Positions 47,649 through 59,584 of a stretch of 64,000 nucleotides of DNA are shown in pieces (the first letter of the stretch is position 1; each line of letters begins with the position of its first letter). The translations under genes were made by a program, and so were the position numbers. The notes under the pieces are model-generated. The model did not search any database. It was not told the origin of the DNA and saw only the letters and a list, made by a program, of their open reading frames with translations. The stretch lies in contig JAVMKO010000003.1 of assembly GCA_032164245.1 (NCBI GenBank), positions 70,874,390-70,938,389 of the forward strand. Direction: 5' to 3'. The DNA comes from Sternotherus odoratus. Taxonomy: Eukaryota > Chordata > Testudines > Kinosternidae.

Positions 47649-49309
47649 AGGGCTGTTGATTAATTGCAGTTAACTTATACGATTAACTCAAAATAAATTA
47701 GTCATGATTAATTATAGTTTTAATCATACTGTTAAACAGAATCCCAATTGAAATGTGTTAAATATTTTTGTATTTTTTTTTACATTTTCAAATATATTAG
47801 CTTCAATTACAATACAAAATACAAAGTGTATAGTGCTCACTTTATATTATTATTTTTATTACATATATTTGCAAAATAATATTTGTAAAAATGATAAACA
47901 AAAGAAACAGTATTTTTGAGTTCACCACATACAAGTACTGTAGTGTAATCTCTTTATTGTGAAAGTGCAATTTACAACTGTAGATTTTTTTTTTGTTATA
48001 TAACTGCACTGAAAAACAAAACAATGTAAAACTTTAGCCCATACAAGTCCACTCTGTCTTTCTTGTTCAGCCAACCTCTAAGACAAACAAGTTTGTTCAC
48101 ATTTGCAGGAGATAGTGCTGCCCGTTTCTTATTTACAATGTCACCTGAAAGTGAGCACAGGCATTCACATGGGACTTTTGTAGCCAGCATTTCAAAGTAT
48201 TTGTGCCAGATATGCTAAGCATTTGTATGCTTCTTCATGCTTTGGCCACCATTCCAGAGGACACACTTCCCTGCTGATGACACTTGTTAAAAAATATGCA
48301 TTAATTAAATTTGTTACTGAACTTCTTGGGGGAGAATTGTATGTCTCCTGCTCTGTTTTACCCATGTTCTGCCATATATTTCATGTCATAACAGTCTTGG
48401 ACGATGACCCAGCATGTTTTTCATTTTAAGAATACTTTCACTGCAGATTTGACAAAATGCAAAGAAGGTACCAATGTGAGATTTTTAAGGTTAGATACAG
48501 CACTCAACCCTAGATTTAACATTCTGAAGTGCCTTCCAAAATCTGAGAGGGATGAAGTGTGGAGTGTGCTTTCAGAAATCTTAAGAGCAACACTCCAATG
48601 TGGAAACTACAGAACCCAAACCACCAAAAAATAAATCCATCTTCTGCTGGTGGCATCTGATTTAGATGGTGAAATGAGCATGCATTGATTTACACTGTTT
48701 TGAATCATTATTGAGCAGAACTCTTCATCAGCATGGAAGCATGTCCTCTGGAATGGTGGTTGAAGCATGAATGGGCATACAAATGTTGAGCATATTTGGC
48801 ACGTAAATATTGTATGATGCCGGTTACGACAGTGCCACGTGAACACCTGTTCTCACTTTCAGATGACATTGTAAACAAGAAAAGAGCACCATAATCTCCT
48901 GAAAATGTAAACAAACTTGTTTGTCTGAGTGACTGGCTGAATAGAGCCTACACGTCTACTCAGTCCTATGTCTTAAAGTTTTACATTGGTTCATTTATGA
49001 ATGCAGTTTTTTTGTACCTAATTTTATGTTTTTAAGTTCGACTTTTTTACGATAGATTTCATTACAATATTTGTAATGGGGGAATTGAAAAATACTACTA
49101 TTTCTTTTGCTTTTCTATGGTGCAAATATTTGTAATAAAAATTGAGCACTGTACATTTTATATTGTTTCTTGTAATTTAAAATCAATATATTTGAAAGTG
49201 TAGAAAACATCCATAAATATTTAAATGAATGGTATTCTATTTAACACAATCACAATCTTTTAATCATGCAATTAATCACAATGAATATTTTAAATTGCTT
49301 GACAGCCCT
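47649..49309 (+). mobile_element. hAT element, foldback copy with decayed transposase
   Basis: Ends AGGGCTG and CAGCCCT. Plus strand 48282-48970 reads a decayed hAT transposase C-terminal half (DDDPACFSFKNTFTADLTK, LNPRFNILKCLPKSERDEVW, then a PREHLFSLSDDIVNKKRAP-like dimerisation segment). The left arm (47649 to about 48285) is an inverted second copy of the last part; its minus strand reads VPCECLCSLSGDIVNKKRAA and LSPANVNKLVCL. Frameshifts and stops show it is inactive. Confidence 0.75.
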
Positions 49310-50212
49310 ACTTTTACAATTGTAATGGTGGCAGAATAAAAGTTCTTCATTCAAGCTCACGTGGAAGGTGTTAGGTGTTTATTTTGGCAATAGGTACTTG
49401 GCTAGTAGTTGGATATTTGATCATGTAAGGTAACTTTTGACCATAACATTCCTTTTTAGCATAAGATTATTTTTAACCAGGCACCACCCAATTACATATT
49501 TATAACTATTTCTGCTAAGTCTGTTTACCTTCGGTTGTGCCAAATAACCAGTATGCAGCTTTAGGAAATACTTCTGATAGTCCTATAAATTTAACTCAGT
49601 GACCTGGGTTTACTGATTTCTGACTCTGAGAAGGACTGTATTATTATTTAATTATTGTAACAGTGCCCAGAGCCCCTTGTCAGGTTTGCAGCCCCATTTT
49701 GCTGAGATTTGTACAGACACATGATATGGAACAGTTACTATCCCAAAAGTTTATAATAATAAATTAGGTACAGTGCAGCAAGTAGGTGGAGAAAACTACA
49801 TTCAAGAATATGCTTTTCAGTATCTTTGAATATTACTGCTTTCAAGCAGTTTTTTTCTTTTCTGGCAATGTTGATCAAAGTGGTGACTGGGGTGAGAGTC
49901 TTGATCTCAGTGAAAATTTTCAATTTTTGAGGGTTTTTAAAAAAAATGCACATCATTTCAGGTAGCTAGGCTATATAAGCCCCCAGGTTTTGTCACTGTT
50001 ACTGTGGCCTTCTCTCACAATAACATCTTATAGGTATAGTTAACTTCAACAAAACTCCTTACATATGCAGAGTTACTCATATGAAAAAGTGTTGATCAGA
50101 TCAAGGTCTAAAACTTGCACATAAATGGTAAGATTTTTGAAAGCATCTGGGATCCTAAGAGCCTAGGTCACTTTTTAAAACTGGTCTTGCACTCCTGAGT
50201 CACTTGGGCTTT
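49310..50212. other. Intronic, nothing recognised
   Basis: No named feature. Confidence 0.5.
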
Positions 50213-50394
50213 GTCTACACTCAACACACCCCTCTGACTGACATAAGTTCCACTGACAAAAGTGCTGGTATGGACAGCACTGTATCAGCAGGAGAGGCTC
50301 TCCTGCTGACATAGCTAATGCCGTTCATTGGAGGAGGTGTCATGCCAGCAGGAGAGCTCCCTCCGGCCAGCAAAGACCAGTTACATGAGAGACC
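50213..50394. repeat. Harbinger-like MITE fragment
   Basis: TTTGTCTACACTCAACACAC, GACATAAGTTCCACTGACA and palindromic GCAGGAGAGGCTCTCCTGC. Truncated. Confidence 0.5.
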
Positions 50395-51080
50395 TTAGGC
50401 CTGGTCTACAGTACGCGATTATGTCGAATTTAGCTCCATTATGTCAAATTAAAACTAAATCCGCCCACACAACCAACCCCATTTTGTTGGCTTAATGGCT
50501 CTTAAAATCTATTTCTGTACTTCTCCCTGGCAAGGGGAGTAGCGGTAAAATCGACCTGCTGGTTTGAATTTGGCGTACTGTGGACACAATTCAATGGTAT
50601 TGGCTGCCAGGAGGTAACCCAAAATGTTCCAGTGTGACCCCTCTGGACAGCACTTTCAACTCAGATTCATTAGCCAGGTACCCAGGAAAAGCCCCAGGAA
50701 CTTTTGAATTTCATTTCCTGCAGTCCCAGAATTACAAAAGAGCGCCAACATGAACCGAATGGGAGGTACTGAATCTGATCACAGCATGGGAAAAGAATCT
50801 GTACAGACAGAACTCTGTTCAAAAAAACGGAATGCCAATTGGCAGTGGAGACTGCGGGGACTGTGGGATAGCTACCCACAGTGCACCGCTCAGAGAGTCG
50901 ATGCTAGCCACAGTACTGTGGATGCACTCTGCCGAATTAACGCGCTTATTGGGGACACACACAATTGACTGTATAAAATCTCTTCCAAAAAATCAACTTC
51001 TAGAAATTCAACCTAATTTCCTACTGTAGAACACCCGTAGAGGGGCACAGCTGTAGAGCCATAGTATAGACATAGCCTTA
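50395..51080 (+). mobile_element. PIF/Harbinger-like MITE, copy B
   Basis: TTA at both ends (50395-50397, 51078-51080). Left end GGCCTGGTCTACAGTA, right end TAGTATAGACATAGCC. Homologous over most of its length to copy A at 29162-29807 but in opposite orientation. No transposase. Confidence 0.75.
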
Positions 51081-51799
51081 GGTGCATTTTAAAATTGTAG
51101 ACAGCCCTGCCCCCTCAGGTTCAGAGACTTACCGTCAGTTTACCAGTCCAGCACCGCTACTTTGATCAGTATTGTCAGAAACAAGGTGTGAAAAGATATC
51201 AGGAAAACATGTTCCTGAATTTTAGATTTATTTACTCTCCAGTTTTCCCAAGAGAATCAGAGATTTAGTTTATTCTTCTGTGGCTGTTAGGCTGAGTTCC
51301 AACATTCATTGCCCACGCTCCAGTGAGGTCTGAAAGTGGAAGAAATGCTGCAGGCGAGACCATGTCTAAACCTACACCCGTCTAGGTGAAAAACATTCTA
51401 GCTTCTTCCTTATGCACCACATAACGAGGAGACTCTTTCACATCTGTTGTCTGAAAACCTGGTAGCTAAAAATGAACTATTTTGCGAAGTGTACCTATCA
51501 TAGCAGGTAACAAGCTTGCTGAATAGTTACATTCACTGGACTTGTTACCTGCTGTGGTTTTGTCAACTGGCACAAGTCTGAGAAGAGCTTCGTGTTTAAA
51601 AACAGGTGCTGAAGTAAAAACATCTTGGGTTCAAGACTTTCTTTTTAGGGCAAGAACAAATAAATGCTGTCTGAGTTTATTTTAAAAATAGAGTTTTTAA
51701 AACAGAAAAGTGAGACATTTTAAATACTGGTTTGTTTTCTTATGTACATTAAAATATTTTGAAGAACTTCATTTTTTTTTATTTTTGTTTTTTGTGCAG

Positions 51800-51868
51800 C
51801 TTTCTATATTTTCTGTTCCTAATGCATTACAAGTTCAAATGTGGAATTTACTCATGCAAATTTCACCA
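51800..51868 (+). other. Exon-like segment (candidate, unassigned)
   Basis: 69 bp between a strong acceptor (T-rich tract, TTTGTGCAG at 51791-51799) and a perfect GTAAGT donor at 51869. Open in one frame (LSIFSVPNALQVQMWNLLMQ). It cannot be the next NT5DC1 exon, because in the required phase it hits a stop. May be an exon of an unknown transcript, or chance. Confidence 0.25.
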
Positions 51869-51977
51869 GTAAGTGTAATAGGAGTGTTGTAACTTTGCAC
51901 CACCAGTGCTAGTCCTGTGTGTGTTCCATTTTGTAATAGAAGTGTGACAAACAAACAAAAACACCCCTCCTCCCTCA

Positions 51978-52285
51978 GCATTGCCAACTCCAAGTAGTCA
52001 AAAATCATGAGTTGAGCCCCAAGCCCCATGAAACTGGATTAAAAATAATAAGATTTCAAAAATGTATTTGGACGTCTTTTCATTTGCCCTCCAAATTTTG
52101 CACCTGCAGGGGTTATGTTTTCAAGCATTTGTCCGAGACCAAGAACGCGAGAAACTTTGTTTGTTCTGTTCTGTTTTAACGGAAAGCTGAGTTTGTTTCA
52201 TTGACATGACTCCAGGGTCTAGAGCTTTAATAAAAACACCAAATAATATTAGACTCCCAAAAAATCGTAAGAGTTGGAGACACTT
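51978..52285. mobile_element. hAT-like MITE
   Basis: Left CAGCATTGCCAACTC with AAAAATCATGAG inside; right AAAAAATCGTAAGAGTTGGA, imperfect inverted ends. The 8-bp duplication is not evident. Frames inside are not genes. Confidence 0.5.
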
Positions 52286-53614
52286 TACAGTACACAAACA
52301 AATCTCCCCTGGGGAGAGGATGAGAGAGAACGAACCACAGGTGACAGATGTAAGCAATGACACTTAGTGCACTACTGGAACTGTGATAAGGGCAGTATAT
52401 GAAACTATAATAAAGCAGAATAGAATGACCCTAAATCCTATCGTTATGAAGTACTTTCCTCTCTATAGAATCAGTGAGATGAAGTTTGGTTTTGGTTTAT
52501 TCCTAGAGTTTTTCTCTGAGAGCACCATGTAGAACTACTCTGTCAGTACATTGTAAGGGTAAGGGTGTTTCTTGCTTAATCTTTTCAGTTGTTTGAGAAG
52601 TGGTTAGCATTTGAGCCATATTAATTTCAGACTCTTCTGCCTATAGATTCTTGCTTTTGCTTATTTATACAGTAGATGTATGTATGTTATGAGAATCTGC
52701 TTACAGGTATTTGACATATTTTTGTAATGTTATAATGATTTTCCAAAGCTTAGGTAATGTCTAAATAGCTCCCATTCCAGCCTGAGGGATTCAAGTGTTC
52801 AGCGATTTACTCTGATGCCATATAATTGTGTAAAACACAAGAGAGCTTGTAAGACTGCTCTATATCTCCTGATCTGTATTTCCAATCACATGATATGAGG
52901 CAGGAATACAAAAAATTAGGACTTTGTGTCGCAGAGATGGTTATTCATCAACTCCAGTGGCTACTCTTATACCCATTTAAGAGGAATACGTGTTTTAGCT
53001 TGTTTTGCTGTGTGCGTATTCTACCTTTCACTACACTCCATATGTCTCCTATGTCATTAAATAAAGTTCCTTATCTTTTCATTTGCAGTTCTTGAGATAG
53101 CCAGTCTCTGAGTACTTTTGAGGATGGTGGCCTATTAGTTTTATTCATGAAGGGACCAGGAATTGAGAGTGCTCCTCTCCCTTAAGCTGCAGTCACACAG
53201 TACATTGATGATCTAACCTGAGCAAGACAAAGGACATAATTTCCTGTTTAGTTTTGCCTTTTGGGGGATATGATTTATTGTTGGGAACATACCTCTCAAA
53301 TATGATAAGTAATGCATAACTACCCAAAATGACGGATATGGAATTTATCTGGGAAACATGATACACTGTAGGATTAATTATTTTAGTGTAAATAACTCTT
53401 CAGTTTAATGATTCTTTGTCTGATATAAATAATTGTCAATGATAAAAGTGAAGACTAGGAAATAAGTGCGGAAATTAGGTAACTTTGGGACAAAAATGAG
53501 TAATATTCCTTGAAATGAGCTATCTGTGTTGGGCACTTGGCTTGTTATGGATCTTATTTATGTTGGTTATTGTGATTTGTCCATGTTACATTTAGAAATT
53601 GATTTAATTATATA
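52286..53614. other. Intronic, nothing recognised
   Basis: No named feature. Confidence 0.5.
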
Positions 53615-53791
53615 TACAGTCAGACCCTGCAATACCGCGACGATCAGGATCCAAAAATACCCGATTGTGGTAAACGCGGGGTCGCGCTATTGTGGGGTTG
53701 CGCCACATCAAATGCCGGGCGCCACCGCTATTGGGAACCACGTGCGCCCCGTGCTATAAGTGGATTCATGCTATATCAGGGTTCCACTGTA
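53615..53791. mobile_element. mariner/pogo-like MITE
   Basis: TA at both edges. Ends CAGTCAGACCCTGCAATACC and GCTATATCAGGGTTCCACTG, imperfect inverted repeats, with a CpG-rich core (AAACGCGGGGTCGCGCTATT). Confidence 0.75.
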
Positions 53792-54013
53792 ATTAAAATG
53801 AACTATAGTAGATTAGAATACTGCAGAAGAAAAAATTGATATTATAATTACTATTAATTTTAAGTGTCGTTTGTGCTATTACTGCTGCATTTGGCGTCCA
53901 TTGCTGTTAGACTTTAGTGTTGAGCATATTTATTTACCCTATCTGAAATATTTTAATACCAAACTGAATGCCATTAAACACCATCATGTTATTTAAACAC
54001 ACACATTACACTA

Positions 54014-54405
54014 GGTTTCATGAGCTATAGCTCACTTCATCGGATGCATAGAATGGAACAGAAGTAAAATGCATTTATACACACAGAAAGAAAGAAAAAA
54101 AATTGTACATTAGCATACCAATTCTAAGAGGGCTGTTAAATGTAGATGGGCCATTATTAGTAGGAGAAAAAAATACCTTTTGAAATGGATTTCTGTTGTC
54201 AGCGAAATTAACTCAGGAAATGCAATTACTGTAATGAGAGAACCATTTGGAAGTCCTATTTAGCCCTTGGTTAATTGTATCCAATTTGAAAACTAATTCC
54301 AGTTCCTCAGTTTCTCGTTGGAGTCTGTTTTGGAAGTGCTAAGGTGCTACAAGTATTCCTCGCTTTCTTTACGGATACAGACTAACAGGGCTGCTACTCT
54401 TAAAA
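54014..54405. mobile_element. LINE/SINE-tail composite
   Basis: Left part reads the SINE region in reverse (GAGCTATAGCTCACTTCATC, GGATGCATAGAATGGAACA). Right part reads it forward (GTGCTACAAGTATTCCTCGC, CGGATACAGACTAACAGGGC). Internally deleted. Confidence 0.55.
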
Positions 54406-54464
54406 TTACACTGTTTTTCACTGAGTAACTTACCCTTTCAAAGCATCTGGAATGTATGTTCATT

Positions 54465-55480
54465 AGGGCTGTCAAGCAATTTAAAAAAATAAATTGTGAT
54501 TAATCATGCTGTTTAAGCAATAACAGAATACCATTTATTTAAATATTTTGGGTGTTTTCTACATTTTCAAATATATTGATTTTAATTACAACACAATACA
54601 GTGTACAGTGCTCACTTTATATTATTTTTATTACAAACTAGCGAAAATACCCGGCGTTGCTCGGGTCAGTCGGAGGTGGGGAGGGGGCAGAGAGCTGAGC
54701 GAGTGCGGGGTCCGTTCGAGGGGGCAGAGAGCAAACCTGACACCCCCACTTCACCCCCCCGACCAAACCCGACACCCCCACCGCACTTACCCCTCGACCA
54801 ACCCGACTCACATTTTCATCCCTCCCACCCAAACCCAACACCCCCACGTCTCCCCCTACCAACCCCAACACCCCCTGACCAACACCCACACCTCACCCCC
54901 CGTAGACCAAACCTGACACCTTCCCACCCCCCCAGACCAAACTCAACACCCCCGGCTCACTTACCCCCCCCCAACCAAACCCGACACCCCTACCTCACTT
55001 ACCCTCCGACCAAACCGAACTTGGGTCCGTCGGAGGTGGGGAGGGGGCAGAGAGCTGAGTGAGTGCGGGGTCCATTGGAGGGGGGAGGGGCAGAGAGATA
55101 AGCGAGTGCGGGGTCCATTGGAGGGGGTATTATGACATCATAACTATGTCACAGAGAACAGCAGTTGCCCAGCTGATGTGATTGGCCTTTAAATAATTTC
55201 ACCCCTGGGGGGCGTCAGAGGTGAGATTTGAAAAATTTTCGACTCTTACACTGATTAGAACCCTAAGACCTCTAACTGTACCAAATTTCAAGTCTCTAGC
55301 TCAAACAGTGTGGAAGGAGTAAGCGCACGTACATACACGCATACACGCACGCATACACCATTTGACTTTTATATATATAGATATTTGCTCTGTAAAAAAG
55401 AATTTGTATTTTTCAATTCACCTAGTGCAAGTTCTGTAATGCAATTTCTTTATCATGAAAGTTCACAAATGTAGAATTAT
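54465..55480 (+). mobile_element. hAT fragment split by a Helitron-like insertion
   Basis: AGGGCTGTCAAGCAATTTAA and the AT-rich subterminal sequence up to ACAAA at 54637, resuming at TATTTGCTCTG (55382) and running to about 55480. Same family as 2446-2810 and 47649-49309. Truncated right end. Confidence 0.7.
54638..55381 (-). mobile_element. Helitron-like element, copy 1
   Basis: On the minus strand it starts TCTATATATATAAAAGTCAA and ends CTAG, with a short hairpin (ACCCG, 8-base loop, CGGGT) followed by ATTTTCGCTAG. The host base before is A and after is T, and the hAT sequence is restored exactly if the insert is removed. These are the hallmarks of Helitrons (TC start, hairpin 10-12 bp before CTRR, AT target, no duplication). 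The interior has a C-rich minisatellite (CCCCCGACCAAACCCGACAC units). No Rep/helicase gene, so it is non-autonomous. The Pro-rich frames are artefacts. Confidence 0.65.
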
Positions 55481-55481
55481 G

Positions 55482-57498
55482 TGGGAGATGTGAGCGATTG
55501 GAGCATATTCAGTACAGATGGACTCTAATGATCTACATTTTCTGAAAAACTAGCAAGTCTGTACTGATCGTGTGCAAACTGAGATTTTTTCAAAAGGCTT
55601 AGAACTTGATGTATGTTTTTTTCCTGGGACTAGCAAAAGGTATATCGCTGGCTCCAAGGTAGGTAGCAGGAATTTTCGTCTTTGTATAGCACATCAAAAC
55701 AGGAATTATTAAATAAAATTTATCCATCACTCGCCTAGATGCACAAAAACATACAAATGGGCATAGGTTAAAAAAAAAAAAAGGCCTACTGTTACACTTA
55801 GTTTTATATTTTAATATTTTAATTGTAGAATTTCTTATACTTCCAAGCTTTTGAATTTCATTCTTAGTACAGTGTCACCGATAACTTCAACTTAGAGTTT
55901 TAAAAACAAATGCAGAAAATAAATCCACATACTTCTTGTTATGATTTATGGCTCACTTACAGCACATCATCAGATGGATTCCTTGGGGGGGGGGGGGGGG
56001 GACAGGCACACTGTACATTTCTCCTTACCGATGGAAATATTTTGCTTCTCATTTTGTGTTCAGCAAGAAAACTTGGAATAAACTGTTTCTGAGATGCTGC
56101 AATATGTGGCTGATTCCTTAGGGAAACACTTGTGTACAAGATTGGTGGGAACAGTCTCTCTTTTGGACTCCATTCAGGGCCAGTTTAGAGAGACCTATAA
56201 ACTCACAACCACAGGATTTCTCAGACACACGCACAGGCAGTCACCCTCTCTGCCCAGTCAAGGAGGCCCCATCAGTGGTAGTGTAATAAATATTTAATGT
56301 TCACTCCAGTGCTGAATGCCGCTGATTTAATGTGCAGCTTCAAGCTGGCTATGAGCTCCGTGGTGATCACTTGATACTTCTGAAAAATGAGCATGTCTCC
56401 CCTTCTGTGGCAGCCTTTTCTTCTAACTACTTCCACAAATGTGTATGCAGCAGTTCTCTAACCAATATCTTGTCTGCCCATCTAGAGAACTGAAATAACC
56501 CCAGATCTTCCACAGCTAGTCTGCCAGAAGCATTTAAGGCAGGTCACACTATGAATTTTGAGCCTTGTATTGAGGCATCTCATCAAATGGATGCATATGA
56601 TGTAGGCACCACAAGATCCTGATAATATTGCTCTTCTCATTGATAAGCACTGAAATATTTAAGGCTGTTTTGAGTGGTATCCAATTGCAGTTGTTAGAAT
56701 ACGTTCATTTTGTAGCCCGTGGTTTGCTCTAAATCCCAAGAACATCATAGATTTGAGAATAGGCATGCAGGAAGTATTGGAAATTATTATTTTTTTAAAT
56801 TACTAAGTCTTGCACCTTTTCAAGCACCTCACTTATCATCTTGGGTGATATGTAGTAAGAGTTAAGGAAGCTGCCTATAAACATTTTGAGACTATATATA
56901 ATACATATATAAAGCGGAGTTTAGTACAAAATCTTTTTTCCTCTGTTCAGTGAGTTTATGGTGAGAGTGTGTCTCACAGTAAGCCTCTTCTAAATTATGG
57001 CCTGACTCTTAAATTGCTAATGCTTTGCCATATTTTAAACAGCCAAATTCCACTTGAGCAGGGTTGACTTGTCCTGAATACTTGCCATAATATGAAATTA
57101 TTTTATAAAAATAATGAAATAAGAAAAGCTTTCTATGCGCGCGCACACACACAGTTCCTCTACATTTTCAAAATGGCTTATGGGGTTTTAATACTTAATT
57201 CCCAATTACTTTACTGGAAGCATGTTGATGGCACCTTTATGATAGCTTATTCTGTAATACAAGCATTTGATTAGGATTTTATGCAATATGAGTAAATAGA
57301 GCACAAAATGGTGGTAAAGCCAGTTATCTGGCTGTATGTATAACAAGACAGAACTTGGGGACCCATCTAATATATTTCTCATCCTGTATTCTGTAGGTTT
57401 TTGTTAAGAGAAGTAATGTTTTTTAATCTTAAAATAGTAAACAATTAGTATTAATGTTGAAATAACTTGTTTTTAATAATGGACTATTGAGCATACTG
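55482..57498. other. Intronic, nothing recognised
   Basis: A G run of about 17 lies at 55986-56001. No named feature. Confidence 0.5.
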
Positions 57499-57641
57499 TA
57501 GGGTGACCAGACAGCAAATGTGAAAAATCAGGACAGGCAGTGGGGGATAATAAGAGCCTATAAAATCTATAGACTCCTATAAAAGAAAGAGACCCCAAAA
57601 TTGGGACTGTCCTTATAAAATCAGGACATCTGGTCACCCTA
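57499..57641. mobile_element. Palindromic MITE with TA duplication
   Basis: Ends GGGTGACCAGACAGCAAATG and ACATCTGGTCACCC, TA on both sides. Contains CCAAAATTGGGACTGTCC. Another copy at 16971-17093. Confidence 0.75.
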
Positions 57642-58113
57642 GTATTTTGTATATGATTGGAAGTATTCAACAAAATGGAGAACAAATATATTTTCCCTAA
57701 ATTCCTTTTAAGATTCCTAAATTCTGTTAGACTTTTGTAATGTGATTTAACCATGTATTCTTCAGATACTTTCTGTTTTCCTGTTAAAAAAAATAAACAC
57801 AAACAAACAAAAAACAAAAATAAACACAAACAAACAAACCAACCTCTGAAGACTTTAAAATGCTGTAGCACAGATAAACCGATTCATAAACATGGTAACT
57901 TAGGAACTGGAAATCTTGTTGGACAAATAAAATAGTAAAATATTTATATTTATGTAATAGTAAGATAGTAAGGGCAGTTTGATCTTTTAAAACAAATTCC
58001 ATCACAAGTTTAAATCTCTGATATGATTTGCCTGTTATGTGTTTATCGTCTTACTATACTGTACTTCATGATTTTCACTATATAGTGATTGTGTGTGTCC
58101 TATATATAATATA
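57642..58113. other. Intronic, nothing recognised
   Basis: A-rich tract of AAACAAACAAAA units at 57786-57842. Confidence 0.5.
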
Positions 58114-58479
58114 CTAGCAAAAGTGCCCGGCGTTGCTAGGGTCAGTCGGAGGTGGGGAGGGGGCAGACAGTTGACACCCCCTAACCAACCACACCTCACC
58201 CCTCACCCACCCCGGCACCTTCCCACCCCCCGTGACCAACCCCGACACCCCCCGGCTCACTTACCCCCCGACCAAACCCGACACCCCCACCTGACCCCCC
58301 CCCCCCAAGCAAACCCAACACCCCCACCTCACCCCCCGACCGAACCCGACACCCCCACCTGACCCCCCGACCAAACCTGACACCCCCATCTCACCCCCTG
58401 AGCAAACCCACACCCCCACCTCACCCCCCGACCGAACAGTGTATTTAATAATCTGTGTGCTACACAGTGCACCGTGAGC

Positions 58480-58930
58480 CGGGGGGGGGGGGGGGGGGTG
58501 TCGGGTTTGGTCTGGGGGGGGGGAAGTTGTTGGGGTGGGTGAGGGGTGAGATGTGGGTGTTGGGGTTGGTCAGGGGGTTTTGCGGTTGGTGGGGGGGTGA
58601 GGTGGGGGTGTCGGGTTTGCTTGGGGGGGTGAGGTGGGGGTGTCGGGTTCGGTCGGGGGGTAAGTGAGCCGGGGGGTGTCGGGTTTGGTCTGGGGGTGTT
58701 GCAATTGTTGGGGGGGGGGGTGAGGTGGGGGTGTCGGGTTCGGTCGGGGGGTAAGTGAGCCAGGGGGTGTCTGGTTTGGTCTGGGGGGTGGGAAGGTGTC
58801 GGAGTGGGTGAGGGGTGAGGTGTGGGTGTTGGGGTTGGTCAGGGGGTGTTGCGGTTGGTGGGTGGGTGAGGTGGCGGTGTCGGGTTTGGTGGGGGGGTAA
58901 GTGAGCTGGGTGGGTGTCGGGTTTGGTCTG
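58480..58930. repeat. Inverted block of G-rich minisatellite
   Basis: Units such as GGGGGTGTCGGGTTTGGTCT and GGGGTAAGTGAGCC, exact reverse complements of the CCCCGACCAAACCCGACACC units flanking it on both sides. Many runs of three or more G, so it could form hairpins and G-quadruplexes. Confidence 0.85.
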
Positions 58931-59584
58931 GGCACCCACCCCGACACCTTCCCCCCCCCCAGACCAAACCCAACACCCACACCTCACCCCTCACCCACCC
59001 CGACACCTTCCCACCCCCCCCAGACCAACCCCGACACCCCCCGGCTCACTTACCCCCCGACCAAACCCGACACCCCCACCTGACCCCCCCAAGCAAACCC
59101 AACACCCCCACCTCACCCCCCAACCGAACCCGACACCCCCACCTCACTTACAGTCCCACCAAACCCAACTCAGATCCGTTGCAGGGGGGGGCCCAGAGCC
59201 GAGGGATTCTGGGGACCTTCACAGGTGGGGGGGTGGGGGCACAGAGCTGATGGATTCTGGGGTTCCGTTGGGAGGGGGGAGGGGCAGAGAACTGAGGGAT
59301 CTCCGGGGTTCCGTTGGAGGAGGGAGGGGTGAGCTGAGCGAGTGCGGTGTCTGTTGGAGGGGGTATTATGACATCATCACCACCTAACCGCCCAGCTGAT
59401 GTGATTGGCCCTGAAAGACTTTCACCCCTAGGGGGCGTCAGAGGTGAGATCTGAAAATTTTTAGACTCTTACGACCATCTAGACCCCAAGACCCCTAACT
59501 GTACCAAATTTCAAGTCTCTGGCTCAAACGGTGCAGGAGGAGTTCGCAGTCATACATACATACATACACCACTTGACTTTTATA

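Noticed and set aside
51800..51868. Next coding exon of NT5DC1
   Set aside because: Exon 6 ends one base into a codon; in that phase this segment runs into TAA after seven codons and does not match the family.
54548..55062. Pro/Thr-rich frames of 122 and 153 residues
   Set aside because: Low-complexity translation of the C-rich minisatellite in Helitron-like copy 1.
58460..59387. Pro-rich frames of 136-175 residues on both strands
   Set aside because: Low-complexity translation of the inverted minisatellite; they overlap each other on opposite strands.
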